64,000 nt of DNA, from positions 310,001-374,000 of the forward strand of contig CALSFV010000291.1 of NCBI GenBank assembly GCA_943737045.1. The letters run 5' to 3'. Shown here piece after piece: positions 12,430 to 23,747 of this stretch. The notes under the pieces are model-generated. The model worked only from the letters and a program-made list of their open reading frames with translations. It did not search any database and was not told the origin of the DNA. Source of the stretch: Parapristionchus giblindavisi (Eukaryota; Nematoda; Chromadorea; Rhabditida; Diplogasteridae). Each line of letters begins with the position of its first letter. Position 1 is the first letter of the stretch. Made by a program: the position numbers and the translations under genes.

Positions 12430-12650
12430 CATACTCTGGTATTTTCAAACTAGTAGTTTACTTATATTTCCCACTAGCCGTAGACTTGCAAGTCTACGGA
12501 TAGTTAAACGTAAGTTTTCTAGAAGTGGTGTATAATACGGTAATGCATATCGTCAAATGTTGTTTCACTTGTAGTAAACTAGCAGTAAACTACTAGTCTG
12601 TGACGTCACGTAAGTAAACTACTAGTTTGGAAATATCAGAGTAGCTCCCG
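12430..12650. mobile_element. Foldback element, TCTGGTATTTTCAAACTAGT family, copy 1
   Basis: Left end CTCTGGTATTTTCAAACTAG and right end CTAGTTTGGAAATATCAGAG are inverted. The interior has TAGACTTGCAAGTCTA. Second copy at 21,868-22,074. The same outer motif (CTCTGGTATTT) caps the AAGTCTACTT family, suggesting related elements that exchange ends. Confidence 0.65.
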
Positions 12651-12899
12651 CACGGCATCGAGATGAGTCTATACATTTCAATCTAGAACCACATTGTAGA
12701 TGACGTTTTTTGACAGAAGTATTTCATAAACGTAATTTATCATAGACTGATTTTCACATTTTTTTCTTCTCAATCAAGTTTTTTTTGAAAACCCTACATT
12801 TGGAAAACGATGAAAGATAGTAAAAACTTTGTTATGTAATTCGCGCCACAAAATCTCGAAAAGATTTCTGGCTGTTGATTAGGTTATGATATTTAACAA

Positions 12900-13563
12900 A
12901 GGATCACTGAGAGCAAGCTTACCCAAATATCGGTAATAGATTTTCCAACTTACGCTACTTATTTTGCCCATACTTGGGCAAATGGTAGCCCAAAAACCAC
13001 CGATTTGCCTATATACATACAGGCTAGCATTTGTCTGAATACGGGCAAATCGTTCGCCAACTAACGCTATTCGGGCAAATTTGATCTCTGTGGTTCTGCC
13101 CTTTAACACACCCTCTTCAAGATCTGAAGTACTAGCTCCATGTTAGTTCAGAATGTATAATAACGGCGCAAGAAAGATTACGGATGCGCCCATGCCATTT
13201 GAGTGCCATATCTGAATGAACAGCCATTCGAGTTACCACTGGGCTATACGAACAACTTCCTTTTTTTTAGCCGCGCTCGTGTGAAAATTAAGCGCGACGT
13301 GGGATACAAAAGGAGCAAGGCGAATGCCAGGCGGGTTTGGTCGCGATGTTTTGTGATGGTTTCGCTATTTATTGTGTATACACAGAGATTATATTTGCCC
13401 GAATGGCGTTAGTTGGCGAACGATTTGCCCGCATTCAGACAAATGCTAGCCAGTATATGGGCAAATCGGTGGCTTTTGGCCCTAATATGGGCAAATCGTT
13501 TGCACAAGTGGTGTAAGTTGGCAAATCTATGGCCCATATTAGGGCAAGTTTGCTATCTGTGTA
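12900..13563. mobile_element. TIR element with GGGCAAAT-rich arms and tRNA-like core
   Basis: Arms of about 210 bp (12,902-13,110 and 13,378-13,563) are inverted copies. Shared runs include GCTAGCATTTGTCTGAAT and GGGCAAATCGTTCGCCAACT. The 270-bp centre has an A-box-like TAGCCCAGTGGTAA on the minus strand (13,233-13,246), but only a degenerate B box. No transposase is visible. Confidence 0.6.
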
Positions 13564-13968
13564 GTCGCAACGGCACACACCACATTTTCTACTTCGGAAA
13601 TTTTATCAAATGGTGCAAAAGTACTGTTTCCCTTCTATTATGCATCGTCTCTTATGATTGAACTAACGTGACTCCCACGGACAACAAACATACACAGTAT
13701 GGAAATAATAATAACAAAAATAGAAAATAGTACCGAGATATGCCTAAAATGAGAAATATGGAGGAACAAAGATGTGCTAGAAAGCTGACTGCGTGGATAC
13801 CCTACAACCATATTAAAAGGATACAGCCTGGACAACCTCCTCTACAGATGAAGTGAGACGAGTTATGGGATCGTTCTCAAAATGATATGGAATATAACAT
13901 GAATGAAATGGGAAGTGAAATATGGAAAATGATATGGAAGACCGCACACGTTCCTCATGATGGGCTAC

Positions 13969-14192
13969 ATTGTCCGCATAAAATGTACTTGTATAATTGC
14001 CTTGTCACTAGCTGTTAAACAGAGAAATATTCGATTGATTCTATCCCACTTTTCCCACCCTTCCTTCCTCGCTCTCTCTGATCTATGTACTATCTCACTT
14101 GCGCGTTCTCTCGCTAAACATAGAAACACATTGTTGCTGTGGCTGGCTACTCTCGTACCAAATAAACAAGTGCATGTTATACGGTCAATACG
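13969..14192. mobile_element. TIR element, TATAAAATGTACTTG family, full copy
   Basis: About 224 bp from TGTCCGCATAAAATGTACTT to CAAGTGCATGTTATACGGTC, ending in CAAT. The interior contains GGCTACTCTCGTACCAAATA, also found at 1,042, 22,500 (reversed) and 48,766. Confidence 0.65.
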
Positions 14193-14632
14193 TTCCTCAT
14201 GATCGACACTCCATCAGATAGATATTTCCTGTTTACATATTGGCGCAACGGCAAAACATCGATTCACTGGGCACTCATAACTAACTCTACTTCTTCCTCT
14301 CCATCGTACATGTGCGCCGGCAAGGCTTTACCACCTGAATTATTGGGATTTTCAAAAATTTGGGCTAATGTCCCCTGGGCACATGGATTTTTGATGGTTC
14401 GAAAACTTTTCAGGAAGACAAAAATAATTTATTTATAATTGAAAAATAAGAATTTCCCCAACCATGGAAAATTTGCCGAAAGTAACAAGAAACATTTTGG
14501 AAAAGAGTAACACACGTAAAAATAACTTTGAAGCAAGAGGCAGCCAAAATTATTTTTTGATTAGAAAAGTTCAGACTTCCGTTGTATGCCCCAAATCATA
14601 CGCTTTTATTATTGTGATCTTAGAAGGATGTC

Positions 14633-14634
<2 letters not shown>

Positions 14635-14678
<44 letters not shown>
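14635..14678. repeat. TA dinucleotide microsatellite
   Basis: About 20 TA units between ordinary AT-rich sequence. The small ORFs overlapping it have no recognisable homology. Confidence 0.9.
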
Positions 14679-14679
<1 letters not shown>

Positions 14680-15082
14680 ACTATTCTTTGGTCTGAATCC
14701 TCGTTCTTTCCTGGTCAACGGGGGGTATATATGGCGCCTTATGGACACGAGGTGTCATAAAAAAAACAAAAAAAAAACCTTTGTCAAATACCGTAATCAA
14801 AAACCAGAGATATTTTCGAAGTTTTGTTGCGCGAATTGTAAAATTTTCAACGCTTCTGCAGGATTTCATCATTTTCCAAATGTTTGTTTGCGTAGGGTAT
14901 CCGAAAAATAAACTAATTAATAATTCGTTGAAAAAAAAGCTTTGGAATAAACGTTAAAAAATTCGGTATACATGTAAGTAAATTCACCTTCTAAAATATA
15001 ACTCTCGCTCTGTAATCATCATCTAAATTCCGTGCGGGAGTAAGATGATTCAACCCGTTTCAGTGACTAAGGTTAATCACCC

Positions 15083-15206
15083 TTTAAAGACACACCCCAA
15101 GCTAATTTTAATTTCCGCATTGGCAATACTCTCTCATAGATAAAGAAAGCGAGAGAGTGTGGCCAGAGCGGAGTGTTTCAAATTAGCTTGGGATGTCGCT
15201 TTAAAG
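15083..15206. mobile_element. CTCTCCGCTCTGGCC hairpin MITE copy
   Basis: Palindromic, with ends TTTAAAGACACACCCCAAGC and AGCTTGGGATGTCGCTTTAA and a GAAAGCGAGAGAGTG stem. This family has about a dozen copies here: 16,523-16,643, 19,850-19,956, 20,265-20,383, 23,120-23,236, 24,876-24,988, 45,789-45,906, 47,902-48,015, 52,647-52,742 and partial ones at 2,748, 9,142 and 54,028. Confidence 0.8.
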
Positions 15207-15543
15207 GTTGAGTCCCTCGAAAATTTTCGTACAGAAACTGTGAAGACAGAAAGGTAGCAGTTATTCTACCTACCGTACATTATTTATTTTATGATGATTC
15301 AGTTTATTGCTAGCTAGAAACATGAACGAACCATCAGGCACGTGCAGGGAAAGGCGAGCTTTTTGAAAATTTGGAAAATTCAGCAATAGTATTTGAACTT
15401 GCGACAAGTGGATAATGACTCTGAACGTTTACCACTGCGCTATAGAATAGGTGATTGGTTTCGCTAACTCTCGCATATCACTTGGTATTCGCGAAAGAGA
15501 GATGTGAGGGATTTGCATGATCAATCGCGGGTCTCCACCTTTA
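15201..15543. mobile_element. TAAAGGTGG family TIR element with tRNA-like core, copy 1
   Basis: Left end TTTAAAGGTTGAGTCCCTCG, right end CGCGGGTCTCCACCTTTAA. The core on the minus strand has a TAGCGCAGTGGTAA A box (plus TTACCACTGCGCTA at about 15,435) and a decayed B box (TATTTGAACTTGC). It directly abuts the hairpin MITE on its left and a TGTAC-rich TIR element on its right. Confidence 0.65.
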
Positions 15544-16386
15544 AGTTATTATAAGTATTACTGTACTGTGTTTACTGTTCTTGGGAATTAGTTCACCGGA
15601 TGTTCGAGTATTATGAAGACGATGTCTTTTAAGATCATCTAAACTATTTAAAAATAGTCCAGAAGATCAATGTGATTTATGGAAGGAAGTTATCTATGTA
15701 AAACATATCCAGGATTATCCCTTTTAAGGGATTAAAATGTATCGATACATTCGCCTCCCTACGTCATTACTCTAAAGTGAAAAACCGCTAATGTTAATGA
15801 ATCTTATATAATTACACATGCCAATTGTGCATGCAATTGCCAAGCAGGGGAGGGCAATAATTTAATTCACATAAACTATGAAAATTTGTCAAACTGTCTT
15901 TAAAGGGAGAGTAACCTTTGTCAATATACGCGTTTAACTCGTGGGGACTCTCACCACGACGTTACAATGGTGGTAATAATCAAACACATTTAGTAAGTTT
16001 TGCATACAATGGTATGCAAAAGTTATTGAATGCGTTCATATGTTCTCTCATTCCTTCTGATTTTGCATATCTTTAGAGATTTCCCTACACTGATTCATTC
16101 AAATTTTAATACAGGAGAGATGTGCTTCGTGGTGAGAGTCTGCACCTCATGAGGTGCCCTTTTCCAGGGGGAATTAACATACTACATTTGACAATGGTTA
16201 CTCTCCCTTTAAAATATGGTGTAATAGTAATAATAATATACTTTATGCGGTGCACAAAATACAGTATAATTGTTTATTGATTATATGATATGTAGTAGTG
16301 TACGCAACAATTCGATACATAATATAACAGTAGTCAAATATGGCTCTTGGCGGGTGCCAAAAAGTGTTTCCTGCTTGTATCTTAAT

Positions 16387-19300
16387 TCATAACTCATTGC
16401 CAGTGCTAACTGGTCTCAATCCGATACACTGTCGAATTCCCCTCGACATGGCCAGAAGCGCGAGAGGAGGAACGAATGTGTTGAATGCGTTGAGATACTG
16501 ATACTGTAATCAAATTGCTCAATTTAAAGTGACATCCCGAACTAACTAGAAGCTCTCCGCTCTGGCCACACTCTCTCGCGTTATTTGTCTACGAGAGTAT
16601 ATTGAAACGAGGAATGTAAAATTAGTTTGGGGTATGACTTTAATCAGTCCATTAATAATCATTTAATTCCTATTTTGTAATAAATTTAGCAATGACTTCT
16701 CTAGAAAGGAACAGGAGTAACGGACAAACGAACCAGATTCGATGCCAGAATAATCAATTGAATATTTCGTAATGATGATGCAACATACCAGAAACTCTTA
16801 AAATACTCATTATCGTGTTGTATTGTTATATTTTTGGAGTTGTGAGAGTAATGGGGGGAATAAGGAACTAAGAATAGGACATTCCCACGCTGTTTTAAAT
16901 TCGCTCAGCGATTCTCTCTGTTTGTAAACAACCCCTATGTCTGAAAGATTGGTATAGCAATCTGAAAACTACAAAAGTAAAAAGTGCAAAAGAATGAAGC
17001 CCGATGCGGGGCTCGAACCCGCGACAGCCAGATTAAGAGTCTGGTGCTCTACCGACTGAGCTAACCGGGCCGGTGGTGAATCTCTGATGATAGATCGTGA
17101 ACTTTTCTAGCTTCTATCTGTTGATTGTTATACAACTTATTCGTGGTACTTATTATTATGAAGTTTTAGCGCACTTTCTAAAAGGGGAGTTTAATTGGGG
17201 AGCGTACATGTATTTCACGCACAATTCCTCCTATTCGCCCTAGACATCCTTTAAAAAGGCTTATCTAACGGATATATTTCAATTGAAGGAATAAAACATT
17301 ATATTTTATTATAGTTGTATTATTATTATTATTTGTATTTGCTGACGACTTACCTGTTGCACGCATAGAAGCAAATTAGCAACGGTGAGAATAATGACAT
17401 AATAAAGAAAAATCAGTTGTTGGTTGTTATTGTGCTGAAAAACCCGTTTAACCCCCAGAAATATAATAAATAAATAAATAAATAAAAACATAATTAAAAT
17501 AATTAAATAGTTCAAACTTTGCTCCTTCTAAGTGATCTCATTTTATGCAGAATCATAACATTTATAGGAATGGTTACAATAATGAACAGAAACATCTCAC
17601 ATAGCGAATATATTTTCGTTATCTGGAATCGGCGAATTTCAGTTTTAATAACATTTTACAGCGTTTTTTCACCACGGTGAGAGCAGTCATTGAAAACTTG
17701 GGAAATGGCCAAAATTTAGCAGACTGTCTGCGATCTTCACCTGGATATCGGTATCGCTCTACCTCAGTTTTCACTTGATACGGACTGGCAAATGATTGAA
17801 ATGAGGAAGGAGTGTCAATCGTTTGCCAACCTGCATCAAGTATGTTTCAAGGACCCTAGGTCGAATGAGAACCGATGAATAATAACTGACTGGAGCCATA
17901 GCCATTTGCATATGAGAGACAAGCGCTAATGAATAGACAAAATATGCAAATGGTTATCATCCAGTAGGTTATTATTCATCGGTTCTCATTCGACCTAGTG
18001 CCGTTTCAAGAAGCTGGCCCAATTTAATAATTTAATAATTTAAATTTTCAATTTTTTTTCGATCTTGTTTCCTATCAAGCAATGACCGCTCTCAAAACGC
18101 TGTGATATAAAAAAAACCGGAACTTCTTCGGTTTCTGGCCACCCCCCCCCCTCATTCACCCCCCCCCCACTCCATTTCGATCTTTTCGATCGAATGGAGC
18201 GGTCGTCCTCACTAGGAGGCCAGAAACCGAAGAAGTGCCAAAAAACCAATGACTAACCTTTTGTGGTATATTAATATAAATCCATCTTCCTCGCCCTTTG
18301 TCAATATGTCGAGCCGGCTGATTTAATTTTATTGAATTATAGTTTCAAATGTTCAAACCTTACTTGAGTTATGGTAAAAGCATAAAGCCACCAAGGATAA
18401 ATAGTGATGACGATGATAGAAATCCAAGTTAGATAAGATTTCCATATCTGACAAATTAAGTAAGTAATACAGATGGATGTACTATTATTGGTTTACTTGT
18501 GCGTTAAAAATAAATGATAAAACTAATTTGTTAGTTAATAGTGTGCCCTATGGTGTTACGGCCGCTACGTCTAAATTCATATTAAAAATTTATTTCATAT
18601 TTTAAATTTCCAAGAATATTTTCGGCCAGGATCGAGGAAGCTTGGTATGGCTAATTCATAGTACACGTGCACTGTTGAGTGGTACAACTACATGTACTAA
18701 AAGGCAAGTTCTCGAAAAGAAATTCAAATATTAATAGAAATACAAATACTTGTTATACACGTTAGCCGTTTCTAAACTATGGTGTTGATATCTATGCATG
18801 GTCACGGATTCAGTATAATCGATAATAAACATTTTATAATAATGATTTATAATCATGCATGATTCGAGTATATTTCCAAATAGCTTTAAAGGTGGTGTCC
18901 CACGAATATTTTCGTGAACAAACTGTGAAGACAAAAAGGTAGCAAAAGTTATTCTACGTACAGTACACTATTTATTTTGTGCTGATTTAGTCTATTGATC
19001 GCTAGAAACATTAATAAACCATCAGGCCCGGTTCAGGGAAGGGCGCGCTTTTTGAAAATTGAGGAAATTCGGCAATAGGTTTCGAACTTGCGTCAAACGG
19101 GTAACGAGTCTGAACGTTTACCACTGCGCTATGGGATAGATGTGAGGATGCGCTAACTCTTCGCATATCACTTTGCATTCGCACAAGAGGGGTGTAGTGA
19201 TTTATCTGAACATTCGCGGGCCACCATCTTTAAAGGGGCTGACACCTTTGTCAACGGTCTCTTCAACCCTCTACGCTCTCTCGTTGTTACAGAACGGAGA

Positions 19301-21395
19301 AATAGTGTGCGCAAAGAAGAGACCATTGAGAGAGGTAACGCTCCCTTTAAATATATAGAAGTGATCGCTTACAAGGGAAGCACAACTGGAAACGGAAACG
19401 ATTCTGAAATTTACATATATAGGTGGATAGGGTTGGATGGGAGATGTCCAAAAGTGGTTTCAAAAGTTGCACCGCTGATCTACTAATCGATATTTTCAAT
19501 CGATATTTCTTTACCCATTTACGTTTAAAATATCCTGCGAGTTCCCCAACTTCATTTTCATTGTTTTTTCGTCATTTCCGAGCTTTAACATGAAAATAGA
19601 ACATTTTAAAAGAAGAGAAAAACTTTTTAGGCCAAAATTGGACGCGCGTGTTAAAATATATCGATTGAAAATATCGATTAGTAGATCAGCGGTGCAACTT
19701 TTGAAACCACTTTTGGACATCTCCCACCCAACCCTATCCACCTATATAGGTAAATTTCGGAATCTTTTCCGTTTCCAGTTGTGCTTCCCTTGTTAGCTGC
19801 TTGGGAGGCGATAGAGTCAAAATCTTTATTTTAGTAGGAATAGTTTCTCCGAGGTGATATAAAACTCTCCGCTCCGGCAATGCTCTCTCGCTTTCTTTCT
19901 CAGCGAGAGAGCGGCGACAGAGCGGAGAGTAAAATTAGCTCGGGTGCCCTCTAAATACACCAGACAACGCTTTATGGTGTTTAGACGTAGCGGCCGAGCG
20001 GCCATAGGTCAGATTATGATCTAACTTAAATATTTTAATGTCGCATTTAAAGTGCAAGCAAACCTGTACTTGTACATATATTAATATTAATATATAATAA
20101 AATTACCTTATTGTGAGAAAGAGGACAAAACAGTGAGGTAAATCGATTGATCACTTGAATAATCATCAAGTACGTATTAGATGCCGATGCTGCGTGGCTT
20201 ATATAGATCAATGTATTACAAAATGTATCTGAAATTTAAAAAAAAACATTATTTAACCGACAAATTAAAGGCACACCCGAGTTAATTTTGCTCTCCGCTC
20301 AGGTAAAGCTCTCTCGTAAACAGCGAAAGCGAGAGAGCATTGTCAGAGCGGAGAGTATAAACGAGCTCGCGGTGTGCTTTAACCAATCCTAACCACCAAG
20401 AGCTGGTGATATGAAGAAAACTTCATTGATTAACCTAATGGATAGCACAACCGCTTCATTGGCAATTCCAGAAATACCTAAATATGATTAGAACAAATTA
20501 GTATTATATTATTATTATATTATTAAAAATTATATTATTATTATTATTATCATTTAAAAAAAGTATGAGATAACCTGCAGCAACGAATAAATAGAAGAAT
20601 GATGATTTTAAATAAGAAGTTTTCGATAAAAGAATACGTATGCACAAATAGAAATATCCTAATATCAATAGAATGTCGACAATATTTTCTGAAAATTCGA
20701 ATTACAGTAATGTAGCTCGTAATACATTCGTGGCCGAATTCGTGGCACTTTGATCGGACTTTTTTTGAGATGGAATAGATAATAAGCGAACTTCGGTATT
20801 TCAAAACTACTTAAAAGTGGATTCCCGCGAATATTTTCGTGAGCAAACTGTGAAGACAGAAAGTTAGCAAAAGTTATTCTACATACCATACATGATTATT
20901 TTATGTTAATTCAGCATATTGATCGCTAGAGTCGTTTATGAATCATGCTTGCAATCGTAGGCAAAGGCGCGCTTTTTGAAAATTAGAAAGTTCGGCAATA
21001 GGATTCGAAACCGCGACCATCTAGTCAGAAGATTTACCACTGCGCTAAAGGCTTGATGAGTGGTCACTCTATCTTCATGCATATCACTAAACTCTTGCAT
21101 AAGTTATACGCAAGAGATTTGATCATTCGCGTTCGAACATCGAACTTGAAAATTCGCGGGTCTCCACCTTTAAAATACTGATTTGAACCTTACTTCAAGT
21201 CTACTTCAAGTGAAACACCATTTGGCGAAACGCATTATAGTCTACTTGAAGTAGACTTCAAGGGGAAATGAAAAGTACACATTAAGTTTGAAATAGCAGA
21301 GAAAGAATCATTCTCACCAATGGTATGTATAATAAACGCAATATCACTCATAGACGCTGTTCGGAGTGACGAGAACCAAGGAAGCACAAAAGTGC
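16387..21395 (-). CDS. Nematode srv/srg-like seven-transmembrane chemoreceptor, copy 2
   Basis: Tandem paralogue of copy 1 with the same ten-exon structure: 21318-21395, 20575-20688, 20394-20477, about 20108-20228, 18364-18447, 18258-18317, 17518-17622, 17354-17434, 16734-16796 and 16387-16503, stop TGA at 16387. Conserved pieces are VDILLILGYFYLCIRILL (helix 1), QVINRFTSLFCPL, KIWKSYLTWISII, YYVIILTVANLLLC (helix 6/7 region) and NTFVPPLALLAMSRGIR at the C-terminus. No in-frame stop was found in these exons. Exon 1 differs by 2 bp from copy 1, so its upstream phase is uncertain and the start codon is not assigned. Many introns contain MITEs. A tRNA-Lys gene lies between exons 8 and 9. Likely a neuronal chemoreceptor; the ligand cannot be inferred. 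Confidence 0.8.
16523..16643. mobile_element. CTCTCCGCTCTGGCC hairpin MITE in the last intron of copy 2
   Basis: Starts TTTAAAGTGACATCCCGAAC and ends GTTTGGGGTATGACTTTAA. Copy 1 lacks it at the equivalent position (after AATCAAATTTTAAATTC near 2120), giving a natural empty site between paralogues. Confidence 0.75.
16999..17070 (-). tRNA. tRNA-Lys (CUU)
   Basis: A 72-nt cloverleaf on the minus strand. The acceptor stem GCCCGGT pairs with ATCGGGC. The A box is TAGCTCAGTCGG, and the anticodon loop ACTCTTAAT gives CUU. The B box is GGTTCGAGCCC within a CGCGG/CCGCG T-stem. No intron. It decodes AAG lysine codons and has an internal RNA polymerase III promoter. It lies on the same strand as, and inside an intron of, chemoreceptor copy 2. 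Confidence 0.95.
17852..18002. mobile_element. hAT-like MITE with exact 8-bp duplication
   Basis: A 151-bp near-perfect hairpin from CCTAGGTCGAATGAGAACCG to GGTTCTCATTCGACCTAGTG, flanked by GTTTCAAG on both sides (17,844-17,851 and 18,003-18,010). Same family as 6,245-6,609. The 8-bp duplication supports hAT. Confidence 0.85.
18120..18238. repeat. Small inverted repeat around a C-rich run
   Basis: ACTTCTTCGGTTTCTGGCC at 18,121 is inverted at 18,219 (GGCCAGAAACCGAAGAAGT). It brackets two poly-C tracts and an ATCGAAAAGATCGAT-like centre. A short hairpin insertion in the intron between chemoreceptor exons 6 and 7. Confidence 0.6.
18886..19233. mobile_element. TAAAGGTGG family TIR element with tRNA-like core, copy 2
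   Basis: Left end TTTAAAGGTGGTGTCCCACG, right end CGCGGGCCACCATCTTTAA. The minus-strand core has A box TAGCGCAGTGGTAA (19,118-19,131 region) and B-box-like AAGTTCGAAACC (about 19,078). A TTAAAGGGG-type MITE starts directly at its right edge. Confidence 0.75.
19372..19792. mobile_element. Foldback element, CAAGGGAA termini, TTA duplication, copy 2
   Basis: A 421-bp element from CAAGGGAAGCACAACTGGAA to its complement TTCCAGTTGTGCTTCCCTTG, with TTA on each side (19,369-19,371, 19,793-19,795). The arms pair over about 180 bp (for example GGACGCGCGTGTTAAAATAT at the centre). Same tips as 5,650-6,058 but a different interior. Confidence 0.8.
20265..20383. mobile_element. CTCTCCGCTCTGGCC hairpin MITE beside a splice donor
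   Basis: Runs from TTAAAGGCACACCCGAGTTA to CTCGCGGTGTGCTTTAA. On the minus strand its end lies about 10 nt downstream of the 5' splice site of chemoreceptor exon 3 (exon starts at 20,394). The paralogous intron of copy 1 (5,278-5,323, 46 bp) has no insertion. Confidence 0.8.
20811..21174. mobile_element. TAAAGGTGG family TIR element with tRNA-like core, copy 3
   Basis: Left end TTAAAAGTGGATTCCCGCGA, right end CGCGGGTCTCCACCTTTAA. The minus-strand core has A box TAGCGCAGTGGTAA (about 21,034-21,047) and B box GGTTTCGAATCC (about 21,000-21,011). It lies between exons 1 and 2 of chemoreceptor copy 2. Confidence 0.75.
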
Positions 21396-21867
21396 CTGTT
21401 AAATATATTGTATAAACGCACAAACATTCCCTGGTTAGGGTAGCCCAGGGGAAGGCTTCCCTATCAGCAAAGGTAATGGTTCCCTTATGAATCGTTACAT
21501 TTGCCTTACGCTCACCTCGACGTACATTTTGGAGCGTGTTGGGTCCCAAGTGGAAAACAAAAAGATAGACCATGAAATTATAGTAAAGGGGTACGGTACT
21601 CAAACAATATCAATGGTTACGGTACCGCATCACACGATTGACACTCAGGTTTCCCACTTGATACCCTGCACATTCGAACATTTGGGGGGGGGGGGCAAAT
21701 ATAACAGACTAAGGAAATTATTTCCTTATAGCAATTTGACTGGGAATAATGACGTGGGGGAATTTAGCCAGGAAATGGTTATTTTAATGTAGGTGTGTTA
21801 TTGACAGATCTATTCTCATAGGCAATGAAAGACGAAAGGCAGACTGATTGTGAGAATAAGAACAACT

Positions 21868-22074
21868 CTGGTATTTTCGAACTAGTAGTTTACTTATATT
21901 TCGCACTAGCCGTAGACTTGCAAGTCGACGGCTAGTTAAACGTAAGTTTACTAGAAGTGGTCGTGTAATACGGTAATGCATTTCGTCAAATGTTCTTTCA
22001 CTTGTAGTAAACTAGCAGCAAACTATTAGTATGTGACGTAAATAAGTAAACTACTAGTTTGGAATTACCAGAGA
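21868..22074. mobile_element. Foldback element, TCTGGTATTTTCAAACTAGT family, copy 2
   Basis: CTCTGGTATTTTCGAACTAG at the left and CTAGTTTGGAATTACCAGAG at the right. Interior and ends match 12,430-12,650. Confidence 0.7.
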
Positions 22075-22175
22075 ACGTCGAAACGTGCGGTTTGTGTGTT
22101 CCCTTGATTTGGAAGGCCAAAAAATCGACCGTTCAACAGATGTCGAAATGGCACAGTGTTAGGGCGTTCTGGCAT

Positions 22176-22380
22176 ACTCTGGCAACTTAAAGTCTACTTA
22201 CACTTTCACTTTATAGACTTGTAAGTCTACTTCAAGTGAAACGTAAGTCCACTTAAAGTGAGACGCAAGTCTACTTAAAGTGAAAAAGTGACGTCACTCA
22301 CTTGAAGTTTACTTAAAGTTAACTTCAAGTCAGTGACGTATTATAAGTAGACTTTAAGTTTTGAAATACTTGAGTAGGTC
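22176..22380. mobile_element. Foldback element with AAGTCTACTT arms
   Basis: TACTCTGGCAACTTAAAGTC at the left and GACTTTAAGTTTTGAAATAC at the right. Many AAGTCTACTTAAAGTGA units lie between. Related to 9,889 and 46,000. Confidence 0.65.
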
Positions 22381-22465
22381 ATTTTTCTTTGAAAGCCAGA
22401 CAAGCGAAGAGATCAAGAGAGATTTTCCATGTCGAACGGTCGTTCTGGCTTTCCAAGTAAAGATA

Positions 22466-22692
22466 ACATAGTGGTATTGAACGCATAAACTGCACTTGTT
22501 TATTTGTTACGAGAGTAACCAACCACTGCCACAATGAATTTCTATGTTTAGAGAGAGAGTCCAAGCGAGATAGCACGTAGATCAGAGAGAATACGAGGTG
22601 GGAAGAGCGGGAAATGACGGTTGGTCAATAACACTTCTGCGTTTTACCAGCCATTAGCAAGGCAATTATGCAAGTACATTTTATACGTACTA
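22466..22692. mobile_element. TIR element, TATAAAATGTACTTG family, reversed copy
   Basis: Left end TTGAACGCATAAACTGCACT and right end ATGCAAGTACATTTTATACG are inverted. The interior GTTACGAGAGTAACCAACCA matches the other copies in reverse. Confidence 0.65.
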
Positions 22693-23247
22693 TACATACA
22701 CTCTCGCTTTTCTGGCTTTCAAAGAATAAATGGCTTACAAGAGAAGAGCATGTACCGTTGTCTAACACGATTCGCGGTAACATAAATTCCCCTTACGGTT
22801 ACATTTTTTGATTACATTTTTTGCACATCACACGTCACGTAGATTTTTCACATGTTTTCATGATTTTTTCCGCGCAATTTGTTGGTTCACCTTTTGGTTT
22901 TTGTTTCCTACATGATTAAACGTGTGAAACTTTGCGAAGTCAGGTTGAATTCTAGTTGATATAAACAGCCTCTGGGACCGCGATAACAAAGTCGCGCAAA
23001 ACAAACTTTTCCTATGTAGCCAATGTTGAAGCTCGTCTGTACCAATTTAATGGAAATCTATTCTGTATTTACAAGGAGCAAGAAGTATTGCAAAATTAAT
23101 AATGTGTGGAACAAAGAAGTTAAAGGCGCCAGCTAATTTGACTCTCCGCTCTAGCCAAACTCTCGTGCAGACAAAATAAAAGAGATAGGAGGGCTGTCAG
23201 AGCGGAGAGTTTCAAATCAGATTGGTGTCCGTTTAAATGATACTATC

Positions 23248-23463
23248 CACAGCGTTTCGAGAGCGGAATTTAGCGAGGCGACGAGAGAAAAAGAGAGACA
23301 AAGAGAGGCGAGAGAGACTGCAGACAGTTAGAGACACGCGACGCGACACGCGACGTATGCAAGGGCGCGGAGGAGGGAGACTCCGCCCCCTCAGTTGATG
23401 TGCATTATTGGCATCTTGCCAAAAATTCTATTTCCGCTCTCCCCACAGGGCTGAAACGCTGTG
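23248..23463. mobile_element. MITE with CACAGCG termini and 5-bp target duplication, copy 2
   Basis: A 216-bp copy of 4,654-4,857 flanked by an exact CTATC duplication (23,243-23,247 and 23,464-23,468). It differs mainly by an expanded GACACGCGACACGCGACG stretch. Near identity of the two copies while the surrounding segmental duplicates have diverged implies a recent insertion of at least one. Confidence 0.8.
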
Positions 23464-23747
23464 CTATCTTATGATTCTATGTACTAAAAAGGTATGCACT
23501 GCTATAACCAAGTGGGAGTTTTTAAGGACAGCCTAAGGACAGTTGTTCTACCGGTAGTTCTACCGTTCCCGCGAATGCACGTTCACTCTCTCACCCACTT
23601 GATGCTGGACCGCCGATGTACTAGAATTCGAGCTTTCTCATATGTGGGAAAGACGATGTTTTGTTCCAGAAAGCAATATAATGATCAAAACAATACGGTC
23701 ATGAGAACGAGTGGGCAAAGAGATGGAGAAAAATTCATAATGCGATG

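Noticed and set aside
21235..21603. 122-residue minus-strand ORF as a separate gene
   Set aside because: It overlaps chemoreceptor copy 2 exon 1 (21,318-21,395) and runs on into repeat sequence; the conserved part is just that exon.
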